Source: Takakia lepidozioides
Lineage: Eukaryota > Streptophyta > Takakiopsida > Takakiales > Takakiaceae
Reading direction: 5' to 3'
Assembly: GCA_030704615.1 (NCBI GenBank)
Contig: CM060733.1
Location: forward strand, 28,270,001 to 28,334,000
DNA: 64,000 nt
The position numbers and the translations under genes are program-made. The notes beneath the pieces were generated by a model. That model did not search any database. It saw only the letters and a list, made by a program, of their open reading frames with translations, and was not told where the DNA came from. Shown piece after piece: positions 21,388-33,690 of this stretch. Numbering within the stretch: position 1 is the first letter of the stretch; every line of letters begins with the position of its first letter.

Positions 21388-24300
21388 ATGGGGTCGGGCA
21401 AGCCGAAGCGAAAGCGGAACGGCCCAAAAGATGATGATCCTGGTGAGCCCGATGGGGGCGACGTGTCACCGAGACGGCCGTTTGAGGAAGCGATGCATGT
21501 TTCCGAAAACGAGGCCGCTCAAGAGCGGGAGGAATCCGAGGAGTCGGAGCCTGAGGAATCCTTGAGATCTCCGACAAACCAAGAGATGCCTCCCATGCCG
21601 GCAGCCTTTTGGGAAGGGTTGTTGGCGCAGTTTGGCGGGACGTTGAAAGACGTGTTGAAGGCGGCTAATGCCACTTCCACTAAGGCAAAGTTTAAGGTGA
21701 AGCCTAAGGAACCCGGCACCTTCGAGGGCGTCCGAAATCGGAAGGCACTCAACACCTGGCTCCTGGAGCTAGAGCAGTACTTCCGGGCGGCCAAGTTGAG
21801 TGACGAGGATCAGGTGGAAGTGGCTCCCACCTATTTGAGGGGCTATGCTCAACAATGGTGGCAGAAACGCCTTCACGACCGAGGTCCAAGCCCGGAAACC
21901 TTGAACTGGAGTGGGTTCAAGGAATTGATGAAGAGACAGTTTGTGCCCCTCAACGCGTCCTGGCTTGCCCGGGACAAGATGAGGAATTTAAAGCAAACAG
22001 ACGACATTCGGGGATATGTCCAGGCTTTCAATGTGCTTTTGCTCGAAGTCGCGGACATGGCAGAACCGGAAATGGTCTTCAACTTTGTGGCAGGACTGGC
22101 CCCATGGGCCAGGCGGAAGTTGGAGGAGAAGCCACCTAAGACTTTGAACGAGGCAATTGAGAGGGCTGAATGTTTCTCAGATGTCCCTAGGGGTGAAAGA
22201 CAAGGCCGTACGGAGCTGAACCACAAGAAGACCCGGCGAGAAGGTGACTCCTTCCGACCGGAAAAGAAGTGGGATAGGCCACGCGGCGACAATGGCACGT
22301 GGAAATCGAAGGGAGGGCCTTCACACGTCAAGGCGGCACCCGGTGCTTCGAAAGGAAAAGCGGGTGGAGCGGCTTATGGCGGACAGAAGGCGACCTTTGA
22401 TGGAGTGTGTTTCAATTGCGGAGAGCCCGGGCACATGGCCAAGAAGTGCACGAAACCCCGACAATTGAACATGACTTGGGCAACCACGGAGCTGTCGGAA
22501 GATACCATCAGTCGCTTGGTGGAAGCGGTGGTCGCCAGGACTTGCAAGGTAGGCAAATATTCTTGTGAGTTGTATGAGGAAACTGGGGCATTGCGTAAAG
22601 GGAGTCACTTATTGTTCGTGGATGGGATAATATCCGGAACTAACGTGTCGTTGTTGGTGGACACAGGAGCGTCGCACTCCTTCATGACGCCGGCGGCGAC
22701 GCGAAAGTTGGGACTCCCGACAAGTGACGTGAGGGCCTCTATTGAGGTGCGTTCTGCCAAAGGAGAACCACAGTTGGCGACAAGGTTGGTGTTTGATGTT
22801 CCTCTTCAACTGGGGAGTTGGGAGGGACGTGAGAACTTCACCATCTGCAAGATCGATGGAGTGGATCTCATTTTGGGGATGACCTTTTTGAGCAAATCCG
22901 GAGCGGTCAATGATGGCCGCAAGAGAGTGGTCACGCTGCCATGTGGGAATGGTGGCGAGGTTTTACGAGTGTCGGAAACGCCCAAATCCGTGGGAGGGCG
23001 AATAAACCTTATGTCAGCAAGGGAGTGGGCCGTAGAGGAGGCACACGAGCCCCAGTTTTTGCTTTACATTAGAGAAGTGAAGGGAGAAGGCGATGGGGAG
23101 CCGAGCCCAGATTGGATCAAGGGGATCTTGGAGAAATACCAGGATGTGATGCCGGAGGATTTACCAAGCGGCTTGCCACCGCGAAGAGGAGTTGACCACA
23201 AGATTGAGGTGATATCGGGATCGGAACCGCCTGCCAAGGCACCCTACCGGTTGAGCCACAGGGAGTTGGTCGAGCTGAAGACTCAGCTCAAGGATCTAAT
23301 GTCAAAGGGGTACATCCGCCCGAGTAAGTCACCTTACGGAGCCCCGGTGCTATTCGCAGACAATAGGATGGGACGCTGCGGATGTGTGTCGATTACAGGG
23401 CTTTAAATAAGGTGACTATCAAAAACCGGTACCTTTTGCCAAGGATCGACGACCTCTTCGATCGGTTGGCAGGAGCGAAGTATTTCAGCCGGATCGACTT
23501 GCGCTCAGGCTATCATCAAATTCGGGTGGCGGAAGGAGATGAAGAGAAGACTGCGTGCAGGACAAGGTATGGTTCATATGAGTTCTTGGTGATGCTTTTT
23601 GGGCTCACCAATGCACCAGCGACCTTTAGCACGCTGATGAACAGCCTTTTCCAGGAGTGGTTGGATGACTTTGTGATCGTGTACATCGACGACATCTTGG
23701 TGTACTCAAAAACAAAGGAGGAGCACCTAGAGCACCTGAAAAGGGTGTTCCAAAAATTGCGAGAAGGGAAGTTGTATGCCAAAGCTTCAAAGTGCGAATT
23801 CGGGGTCACAAAAGTGGAGTTCCTGGGGCATGTGATTACACATGATGGGATCAAAATGGATGACAGGAAGGTGAGGGCAATTTTGGACTGGGAGCCTCCG
23901 ACTTCGGTCCCGGGAGTGCGATCCTTCCTAGGACTCGCCTCCTATTACCGGAAGTATGTGAGAAATTTCGCCAAAATCGCGGGGCCGCTGTCAGACCTTC
24001 TGTGTAAATCTAAAGTCTGGGCATGGAACACCTTTTGTGGCCAAGCTTTTGCTGAATTGAAGCAGCGGATGGCGGAAGCTCCAGTCTTAAAAATCCCGGA
24101 GTTCGACCGTCCATTCGAGATACATACAGATGCGTCGGACTTCGCGATTGGTGGTGTGCTGATGCAAGATGGACGTCCAGTGGCTTACGAAAGTAAGAAA
24201 CTGAATGAAGTGGAGCGACGATGGCCGACGCACGAGAAAGAGATGAAGGCGGTGGTGCACTGTCTTGAGCTTTGGCGCCACTATGTTGGTTCCAACCCAG

Positions 24301-25948
24301 TGAAGGTGTTCACGGACAATGTCACGGTGAAGTATTTCGCCACGCAACCCAAGCTGTCCCCAAAACAACTTAGGTGGCAAGATACTTTGGCGGTGTGCGA
24401 CGTGGATATCCAGTACAAACCGGGACGAGACAACGTGGTGGCCGATGCTTTAAGTAAAAAGCAGCAGCTCTTGTTGGTGTACAAGGCCGAGACGGCGCTC
24501 CAAAGGAAGATCCGGAAGGCTTACCGGAATGATGAGCTGGCAAAGTCCGTGATGCAGGACTTGACGATGGGGGTTAAATCGCAGTTCCACTTGCAAAATG
24601 GACTGCTCCGGTATAAGCAAAAGCGTCTCTACGTGCCGAAGGGAGGGATCAGAGATAGCCTCTTGAGAGAATGCCATGATAGCCCGCTTGCGGGCCACGG
24701 CGGAGCCAAGCGCACTGCGGCACTCTTAAAGAAAGAGTATTTCTGGCCCAAACTGAGGGAGGAGGCAGAGGAGTATGTCAAGACATGCACCACATGCCAA
24801 CAAAACCGGAGCGAGTACAAAAAGCAAGCGGGGCTGTTACAACCCTTGCCGATTCCAGAGGGGACTTGGGAAAGCGTCTCGATGGATTTCATGACTGCTA
24901 TGCCGCTGTCAAAAGGACTCGATGCAATCATGGTGGTGGTGGATAGGTTCAGTAAAATGGGCCATTTCATCCCCACCAAGGAGACAGCAACGGCGCAGGA
25001 GACAGGGCAACTTTACTTCGCCCACGTCTTAAAGCATCATGGAGTCCCGAAGGATATTGTCTCGGACCGCGATCCAAAGTTTACGAGTAAATTTTGGAGG
25101 GCACTTTGGAAGAAGATGGGGACGAGGCTAAAGATGAGCACCGCCTTCCGACCTACGACCGACGGCCAAACAGAAAGAGTGAAATTCCGTAGTGAAGCAG
25201 ATCTTGCGGAATTACGTGTCGGCACCAAACAGACTGGGTGGAACACTTAGACGCGGCAGAGTTCTGTTATAATAACACAGAACACTCCGCAACGGGAGTT
25301 TCCCCTTTCGTATTGGTCTATGGAAAAGCACCTCTGGTGCCGACAAGTTGGGCCGCCCAGGACGTTGAGGAACCGGCAGTAGCGGCGGTACTGGAAGAAC
25401 GCGAGCGTTTGTTGAAGCTCGCAAAGTACAACATTGCCAAAGCTAGGAAACGGTATGAAAGGCAGGCGAATCGGAAGCGGAGGGAAGTGAAGTTTGAGGC
25501 AGGCACGGAGGTCTGGTTGAACATTAAGAATTTCCGACTACCTCCGGAAGTGAGTCCGAAGTTCGTACCTCCGTATGCGGGACCCTTTCGTATTCGGAAG
25601 GTTATGAATGAGGATGTGTATGAATTGGAGCTGCCGACAAACAGCAAGGTGCACCCTGTATTCCATGTCTCCCTTTTGAAGCCTTACTTCAAAGATGAAG
25701 CGCGTCCGAATCGGCATCAAGTGTTGCGTCCGCCACCTATGTTGTTTGATCATGAAAATGAACCTGAGTACGAGGTGGAGGCAATACTTACGTCGAGGAG
25801 GTTCAAGAACCGAGAATCGGAGTATCTCGTCAAATGGAAGGGCTATCATCATGTGGAGGCATCTTGGGTGCGTGCCTCAGAAATGGGAAACGCATCTGAG
25901 GCGGTCGCAGCTTTCGAAGGGCGACCTCAAAAGCGGAAGAAGCGTTGA
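21388..25948 (+). pseudogene. Gag-Pol polyprotein of chromodomain Ty3/gypsy element (frameshifted)
   Basis: Start ATG at 21388 (MGSGKPKRKRNGPK); an upstream in-frame start is inside the leader. Order: gag; zinc knuckle CFNCGEPGHMAKKC (about 22410-22450); aspartic protease LLVDTGASHSF (about 22655); reverse transcriptase with [10 protein letters not shown] (about 23685); RNase H with [13 protein letters not shown] and VADALSKK; integrase with a zinc-binding HH-CC ([10 protein letters not shown]...CTTCQQ), DDE residues in SMDFMTA, SDRDPKF and TDGQTERV; and a chromodomain at the end (EYEVEAILTSRRF...YLVKWKGYHHVEASW). Frame changes near 23368, near 25180 and near 25235 break pol, so this copy cannot make a full polyprotein. 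The chromodomain would direct integration to histone-marked chromatin. Confidence 0.93.
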
Positions 25949-26853
25949 TGGGGACATCAACCTTGGAGCGTGGGGGAGGAAATGCATGCTTAGCCCGGCT
26001 TAGCTAGCTTAGGAATCCGATTGCAAAAACTTGTATTGTACAAAACGTGCTATAAATGAAATGGATTCCAAATGTTGTGCGTCCTATTTTGTTTGGAATG
26101 GTGATGCATGGTATGGTTGGCTAGTGCGTAGAATGCATGCTAGCTTATAAAAGTGGGAGAGGTAAATTGGGTTAATCGTGTGTTTGCGTAGTGCCGAAAT
26201 CGGGCGACCCCCATCCGAGGGGCAAGGAAACTTGTGCCTTCTTTGGGAGTTCACGTGCTAGTGCGCACCTGGCGCGTGCGCGTACTATAACTGCGCTACC
26301 GAGGGGGTTGCCTTGTAGTGCGGGCTAACGCGGAAGCCACGTGCTTCCGTTCACGTACTATAATCGTGTAGCCTCGGGACGAAGTCGTAGTGCGGCTTCG
26401 GCGTGTTCCCGTACCTCAGGCCAGCATTCCAAGGCGGACCCAATTGTAGTGATTGGGGCGCACGATTGGTTCAAGGTTATCTTCCTAGTCAAAGAGGGTT
26501 CTAGGTGAACCCTTGCTCAAGGTGATGCCAAAAGCGGCATCATGAGCATTCGCAAGCAAGGTTGTTGCAGTAAGGCGATTCGATCCTCGGGGAGGATCGT
26601 TCCTTGGCCTTGAAGTAGGCCAAGAAGAGTGCACTGGGAGGAGCTGGAGAGGCTCCACCCTTGGCCGGGACTTGGAGGAAGTCGGCCGAACTAGCTAGTG
26701 GAGAGTAGAGTCAAGTGTGGGGTTTGGTTCTTTGCCATGGGACGCCATGGTGCGGAAACAAACTCCTTGATGTGGGACGCCACAACTTGGATGTTCGTTT
26801 CTACAAAATGGACAAGTCGATGAGGACATCGACTCCCTGTTGGTAGGGGTGTG
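25949..26853 (+). other. 3' untranslated part of the gypsy element
   Basis: 905 bp between the stop codon and the 3' LTR carry no gene. A purine-rich GGTAGGGGTG just before 26854 is the likely polypurine tract. Confidence 0.6.
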
Positions 26854-27580
26854 TGTCGCGGCCCTTTGCCTTGAGGGCAGGAGGTCGGGACACATGAGGG
26901 GTTGCCCCTGTGGTGGGGGCAGCGGCAGCGATAGGTATGGGGGGGCTGAAGCACCCTTGAGTGCCCAAAGCACTCAGGGAAGCGGAGGCGCTCACTAGGT
27001 GGAGCCCCGCACACCGGGTTGCGGTGGGGGTGGCTCCACAAGGGGTGGTGGTAGCTTAGCGGGACTTAGTGGGGGTGGCATAGGACTCACCATGGGGGCG
27101 GAGACCTCGTGGTGGGAGTCGTGGGGAGTCTTGGGACTCATCACGGTCCATAGGGGCCGTGGTGAGTGGGCCAAGACTCACCGCGACTCATCACCGGGAG
27201 TCGAGGGTTTCCGTGGTGGTTCGCCATAAAATGGCATGGCTGGTGTGAAACCCCCGCGGACAGCTACAGAAGTATATATAGGGAGTAGTAACCCCAAGAA
27301 CGGTGCAAGCCCGTTGGTGACCAAAAACTAGTGAGTAAGTGAGCGAGCCGGAAAGCGACCAAAGAGTGGGGAGCTGTTCCGGACTGCCAACTACCAAAGG
27401 GAATTCCCGCTGGTTCCAAACCGGTGGAGGGTTCTTTGGGAGAACAAAGGGGGACCGTTATGCCCCGGTGAGCAGCCGAAGCTCCAAGTTGGCCCGGCGG
27501 CCAGGTTGGGAGTCAGGCGCGCGCATCAAAGCGAGTAACTATGACTTCAGGGGGAGCTTACCGAAGTGAGGTGTGCGACA
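26854..27580 (+). repeat. 3' LTR
   Basis: Same length as the 5' LTR and nearly identical; followed by the second TCATC. Confidence 0.95.
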
Positions 27581-30514
27581 TCATCAGTGATAGGAAGACA
27601 TAAGGGCTTAGAGTGAGCACCAGTTACCGTCTGAAATTGGGATTCCAAACATTTTGATACTGTCACAGCAGACGCATCCATCGAAGATATCACTGGTCCT
27701 GCGCCTGGTAGATTAATCCCCAATCTGGCCACAATGGCTTTCTGGTACTCAATCATGCTCTGCATCTGTAATTTTAAGTGCCATGTCACGTCCTTGTGAT
27801 TCCACCAGTTTGTCCAAGCCATTCATCCTGCCAACTACTGTAGAATATGCGAGACTTCCCTCCTGCCAATCCATGAAAACTTGCCCAAGTATGAATCAAA
27901 CAAAAAAAACCTAGCATGAACAACCATTGGAAAGAAAACCCAGGCCAAAATCCTTGAAAAAAACCCTAGCAACCTATGATGCAGCAACCACTCTAGCAAA
28001 CGTGGAAAACACACTTACCCGCCTGTCACTCCCAGCTGACAACCATGACACTGAACCCTCTTGAATTTCATATAATGTAGGAGGGCACCCTGATAGTGTT
28101 TCCTGTAAATTAATTAATCCATGCCACAAGTCAGTAAGCAATGTGAGGGCTGACTATATACACATAGCAATTCAATGAGGAACAAAATACAGAGTCGTGA
28201 TGATGTCACTTACCAAGCGTGCTTCCACCATTGTCTTCCCACCACGGCCAGTCTTGGTAGGATTTTGAATTGCACCATTTGCCTTCTTCATGTTGCCCGA
28301 CACTTTGTGGAACACCTCTGTCTGCCAGTAACTTACAAGCTTGTTCCATACCTCGTCAGATACAGTAATGGGTTTCCCCTTACCACCCAACCACGCAATG
28401 TGTGCTTCATAACGTTGGCTCTTCATTATTCTGCCAATTGTTTGTTTTAGGTGGAAGTCTTTTAACTTGTGTGGCGTATATGAAAATAGCTTAGCCAGGT
28501 GATCTCTGATTTTGTATACAACTTCATCAGGCTGGTTGTTGATGGCAAGGGAACAATCTAGCTTGCGATAAGCCTGTCCTTTAAGGGCAGCGTGCCATAC
28601 ATTCCGAGTCTGACCATACGGGGCTCTTTTGAGGTTCGTCACAATCACCATGGGAGGAAGACCTGCAGCTATTCTCTCTTCCTTCACCTTGGCAGCTTCA
28701 ATTTTGGCTGAGCTATTAGCCCTCCTTAAAGCATTGGTTCTATCATTCTTTGAAACGGCACCCTCCCCTCCTTCAAAGACCTCCGTGCGCTCAGGAGAAT
28801 TCAAAGCAGGATCCTGCCAAGTAGGGACTGGTGGCCATGGCTGTTGGCCACAAGGCCGAGGACCATACTGGCCATACTGTCCATAAGCAGGAGGATATTC
28901 CGGTGGCCTGCCACCCCCATAGCTATTAGGGGGTGGCAAATATGGTGGAGGAGGATATTGGCCATACTGCCCATATGGAGGAGCACCATATTGACCCTGA
29001 CCATACTGAGTGCCCCAGACTGTGGGTACTGAGGCATACCATAATAAGGTGGGGGTACTGGTGGCACAGAACCCAAAACGATGGGAGAGTTAGGGCCACC
29101 TCCTGCGTTCTTGTGGGCACCATCTCTATTACTAGCAGCAGGGATCGTGGATCCAGTGCGCTTGTGCTTGCCCTGAAAAAGAAATTCCCCCAGTACAATG
29201 TGGGTGATTACACATACATATAGGCAGCAAGCAGCAAATCCTTGAATTCAAGATAACAAACTGGAAGCACATATCATTTGTAAAGACAAGATTACCCAAA
29301 ACTCAGTATGATCTTGGGCAGTATATCTCCCAAATTTGATTGGCCCCAATGATGTCCTCCTAGTACATTTTTGAACCTTCTTAGGTATGGGGTGTTCCTG
29401 AAATCCATAGCAAGAATTCAAATGGACAAACCTGATGGGTCCATGAGAAGTATCCCTCCAAGTTTTACTGATATTCTGGGTGCATAAGTAACCCAAGTAT
29501 CTCTATAAGTAGCCATTGTAGCTTAGTACCAGGACGTTGGTTTCATGGGCAAAGAATTTGAACATACCTGAAGTCTACATTGGCCTGACATCATGCCTTT
29601 GGCACTTCAACTTGTCTAGTGGAAATCATTTGTGATTGTGCCTTGGCTGACCCCTGCATTGTCCAACTTCCCTGTCTTGACAGACATACCCTATCTCTTC
29701 ATGATCTTACCATACCCTATCTCTTCGTGATTTTACCAAAAACATACATAATTTGAATCATGGTCATTGTGAAGAACTATAACTCACAGACGGAGAAGGT
29801 GTTCGTAGTGTAGATGATGGGCGTTTTTGTCCTGCGACATGAGCATGGGCATGTTCTCCTCGGCTTGCCGTGGCATCCGCCGACGACGCACTCGCCTCGC
29901 GCTGGCATGGGAGGAGTGGATCGTCCTCATCATCCTCAGAAGAGCCCTCATGCAGAATCGTAGTCTTCATCGTCTTCAGTCTGGCACTTTGCCTTGCAGG
30001 ACCTTGATCCCTAGCTTTTTCCTTCGGAGCGCGTGGCTTGCGAGGGCGATTCGCTCCCGCAAGCCTGCACAAACATCTCCATGACCTCCCTCTCAAACAA
30101 TCACAAACTAATGCAAGCATACATACCCTAATACTCTTAAGCCTACGTTGAACCACAACCGCACCCTACCAGGAATGGCTGCCCACGAATGACGGCGGAC
30201 ATCTCCCTCCTAATGACACACCCTCCTCAAACCTAATCGTCACTCACTGCATGTTGTTTGCCTCTCTGTTTGTACAAGTCGCAGCTACTCGCCCCCATTT
30301 GTGCTATGAAGCTTATGATCGCTGTAGGAAGGTTAGAGGATAAGGCAAATCGCAAGTTTAGTGGGTGGGTAACCAAAGTCAGGAACTAAACTCACCCATC
30401 TATCGACTGCTTGAACGTTGCTTCCACCTCCTTTATGGCAGCAATCCGACGCTCTCGGAACTTCTCGTACTCAGTGAGAGAGACTGTCACTTCAAAGACC
30501 TTCCGCTTCACCAT

Positions 30515-30695
30515 GGACACTCAGAAACGATACTTATAGTATACTATAGATATAGAAATAGCACATTGGCAGCTGGTGCAAAACAAGAGACAATGCACTA
30601 TGCGTAGCATGCAAAGAGGGAAGGGGCGACGTTCAAAGCATGTACAGTGCAGGTGGCGATGGCGTAGGCGTAGAATAGATGACCGTCTATGGTGA
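30515..30695. promoter_or_regulatory. Divergent promoter region of CACTA gene pair
   Basis: Only 181 bp separate the minus-strand accessory gene (ATG 30514) from the plus-strand TNP2 start. A TATAGTATACTATAG-like AT-rich palindromic stretch lies at about 30533-30553. Confidence 0.4.
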
Positions 30696-31763
30696 ATGGA
30701 AGAAGCTTATGCCACAAGGAATGGGCATACAAAAATGCTATGCAACTGCGATGAGTGTCATGGAGGAAAAGTACTGTTGTTGGAAACAGTGAGGAATCAT
30801 TACATGATACACGGGAGGGATCCTCTTCTCCGACGTTGTTCTCTTCCGGTACGATCGCCACTTTCCCTTCAGCACTTTAGTTTGAATTTTGAATGCAACG
30901 ATCCTCTTCTCCACATGTCGACATTTCGTGGGTGATTGTAGTCAAGAATTCATAAGATACAGACGTGACTATGACTACGTCACTTCCGTTATCACTTTAA
31001 TTAATGCACATGTCGTGTTTTCATTGGTCATGTGTAGTCATGTAGTCTTATATGCCTAACTAAGTGACTGCAACTATGACTTCAATGGCTACAAATGTCG
31101 TGTTTTGATTGGGTGTATATTCATAAGATACATACGTAAATATGACTGCATCACTGCAACGTCACCGTGCCTCCTATGTCATAATATGAACAAGTGTCAC
31201 ATCGTTGTTGGTCCACTCACAAGATGACTATTGGGATGCAGGGATGTGAATATTCAGATGATGAAGACGAAGGCCCTGCGGCACAGCGGGAGCCCAATGT
31301 CACAGAGAACGCAGATGAGAATGGTGGATTGGAGGTAGAAATCCAGCGTGCATTGCAGGAAGCGTTTCTCTTTGCAGATGCAAACAGAGAGGACCCCATT
31401 CATGGTGGAACCGATCACACATTTGCCGATCATGACGATGACCTCGACGATTCCGGAGACAATGAATTTGATGAGAATGCTCACCTGCACGTTGATCCCG
31501 AGTATGATAAACTCTTCCGACAGTCGCAATGGCCACTTTTTGAAGGGTGCTCGATCAGCCGGCTGCAAGCAACTTTGACGTTGCTGAACGCATGCACTAC
31601 CCACAAGTGTACCAATGCATTTGTGGATGAGCTTCTGGGATTGTTGCGTAAGAGTTTTTTGTCTAAAGAGAATTCATTGCCGAAAACTCACTACGAAATG
31701 CTCCAATGTTGTTTCAAACATCTCCACATTGCAATGGATACAACACTGACATTAGATGAGTGA
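30696..31763 (+). pseudogene. CACTA TNP2 transposase, N-terminal part
   Basis: From ATG 30696 the product has a transposase-associated zinc-binding domain (KMLCNCDECHGG followed by VRNHYMIHGRDP). After a 250-bp intron-like gap, an acidic linker (EYSDDEDEG, DHDDDLDDSGDNEFDE) precedes the typical PLFEGCSISRLQATLTLLN...LLGLLRKSFL...LPKTHYEML block that opens the TNP2 core. The frame ends at 31763 before the DDE core, and no continuation was found to the right, so the gene is truncated. It is head-to-head with the Transposase_24/FCP1 gene and probably belonged to the same CACTA element. Confidence 0.7.
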
Positions 31764-31829
31764 AAGTGAGACTAGACCTCCAGCCAGCCGGCTTTCCCAC
31801 ATCATCTGTAGAGGATAGATAACGGCTGT

Positions 31830-33540
31830 TGCCTTGTCAATGTCTTTTCCAATCACCTTTGCAATGATCTGGGGTATAAGATCCTTCAAATCACAAGTTT
31901 GAGTATAACGCACAAGCCGCTTACGGGGATTGAGTTTCCAATGCGAACCATTGGTCTTTTATTGATAGCATTGTTGTAAAATACATGGACCAACATGGTC
32001 ATTTTCGGGAATGACATATAGTACGCTTTCATGTACTATGTAAGCATGCAACTATGTACCAATGACGTGGCTTGTTCGCCACTTAACCTGTTTGCCCATT
32101 TAGCCATCTCCACATTGCCATGGATTTTGCATGTTGGATTGTGAGGCCATCCACACCATCCTCTGGAAATGCTATCATGGGGTTTCAACTATGTCCACAT
32201 TTCCCTGGATTATGCCTGCACGAAGCAAGGCCAACTGCATTCAGCACCCTCCACTTTATTATAGTATTGCAACAACATTCAAAGCACTTCAATTTGTATC
32301 CATCGAGAACATCTAGGCTGGAAAAAGACATTGTTGCAGCAGAACTTAGGAAAGTACTTATCTCCTTCCACTACACACGTGAAATGAAAGAAGCCAACCA
32401 ACAGCATACCAGCCAAGAAAATATGAAACCAGCCAAGAAAAGAGCCAATATATGCAGTGAAGGTCGACACTAAATGAAACTTATCCAACACTTACATTAG
32501 AGGAGGGAAGTTAAGTTTTACCTCCATAAGCTTGCCCACATCAAATTTGGGAGCTTTCAGAATTTTTCCTTTCCGGTTGAATGAACTTGGCTACAAGATC
32601 CTTCAAATCACAAGTTTGAGCTTCACACACAATGAACTTATAGGGTTGAGCTTCCAATGCGAACCAGAAGTCTTATATTGATAGCATTGTTGTAAAACAC
32701 ATGGACCAACAATGACAGTCTCTGGAATGACATATAGTACAGTTTCTTGTAGTATGTCGCATACAACTATGTACCAGTGACGTGGCTTCTTTGCCACTTG
32801 CCTCCTTTGCCCATTCAGCCATCTCCACATTGCCACGGACTCTGCACGCACCACGCAAGGCCATCCACACCATCATCTGGAAATGCTATAATCAGCCATC
32901 TCCACATTGCAATGGATTCTGTCCGCACCAAACAAGGCCAACTGCATTCAGCAGCCTCCACTTTATTATGGTATTGCAGCAACATTGAAAAGCACTTCAA
33001 TTAATATCCAACAAGAACATGTAGGCTGGAAAACAAAAATTATTGCAGCAGAACTTACGTTCGTACTCCTCCCCTTCCACTACACACGGGAAATTTAACC
33101 CCTGGTACCTCAACATGCTCCCCTTCAAGCTCTTCCAACTCACCAACATGTCGCTCTATCTTTGCTCCCACCTCCTCACTGTATGTGATCCCCATGATAG
33201 CAGCCAAGCAACAAGATACCAGCCAAGAAAACAACCAATGTATGCAGTGAACGTCGACACTAAACTGAAACTTATCCAGCACTTAAATTAGAGGAGGGAA
33301 GCGAGTTCTACCTCCATAAGCTTACCCACATCAACTCTGGGAGCTTTCATAATATTTACTTTGTGGATGAAGGTTCTGTATATGATACATACTGGCTGAT
33401 ATCTTCTCAATGTCTTTTCCAATCACCTCTGGAATGAACTTGGCTACAAGAACCTTCAAATCACAAGTTTGAGTTTCATGCACAATGATCTCCCTCATCT
33501 TCCACCGAAGCAAGCCGAGACATGGTAACACTACTTACAT
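31830..33540 (-). pseudogene. Ribosomal protein eS1 (RPS3A) pseudogene with duplicated exon segments
   Basis: Minus-strand pieces match the C-terminal part of the 40S protein eS1: KMREIIVHETQTCDLK and LVAKFIPEVIGKDIEK (about 33510-33390), then KAPRVDVGKLMEV (about 33350-33312). A second copy has KILKAPKFDVGKLMEV (about 32570-32525). A tail exon reads YSEEVGAKIERHVGELE (about 33190-33110). A block of about 0.72 kb starting near 31878 is repeated at about 32595, with a partial third copy near 33448. Stops and lost exons show these are dead. The plus strand of the repeats (CATCTCCACATTGC words) is not coding. Confidence 0.65.
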
Positions 33541-33654
33541 CAGGCTGCATATCGCGAACCTGGTGAAGGACCTGCATGGAAATACTGGCTGCATACAATG
33601 TTTTGCAGTGTTCCTGACAAGCAACCACCATTGCAACCGTCATGTTCTATGGAA

Positions 33655-33690
33655 ATTTCTGTCTCTGTCTCTGTCTCTGTCTCTCTTTCC
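33655..33690 (+). repeat. (TCTCTG)n microsatellite
   Basis: A short run of TCTGTCTC units. The surrounding 33.7-35.0 kb shows no gene I can support. Confidence 0.8.

Larger units (their letters stand above)
20606..27580 (+). mobile_element. Chromodomain Ty3/gypsy LTR retrotransposon, complete with target duplication
   Basis: Two 727-bp direct repeats (20606-21332 and 26854-27580) start TGTCGCGG and end GCGACA. By eye they differ at about eight positions. The 5-bp target duplication TCATC is at 20601-20605 and 27581-27585. A TGGTATCAGAGC primer-binding site, complementary to initiator Met-tRNA, follows the left LTR. The insertion lies in an exon of the minus-strand CACTA accessory gene; taking out the element and one TCATC restores the surrounding frame. 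High LTR identity means a fairly recent insertion. Confidence 0.95.
18953..30514 (-). pseudogene. CACTA accessory gene: Transposase_24-like region fused to an FCP1-type phosphatase domain and a DUF8039-like end, interrupted by a gypsy element
   Basis: Exon 1 is 30514-30396 (MVKRKVFEVTVSLTEYEKF, donor GG/GTGAGT). Exon 2 is about 30068-29789, basic then acidic. Next is a Gln/Tyr/Gly/Pro-rich stretch (repeats of YGQYG) leading to 28939-28215. That holds a Transposase_24-like domain (VWNKLVSYW...NMKKANGA...GRGGKTMVEARL), and a small exon 28107-28019 follows. Coding then reaches 27586 and resumes at 20605 after the gypsy insertion. FCP1-like signatures follow: HLLILDLNGLL, VVLRPHCYDFL, VAVWSCC and EDTVLVDDTPRKA, ending near 19640. 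Exons at about 19496-19377 and 19247-18953 end in a DUF8039-like segment. A TAA lies between the two main domains and there is a frame change near 27785. No active gene is claimed. Confidence 0.65.
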
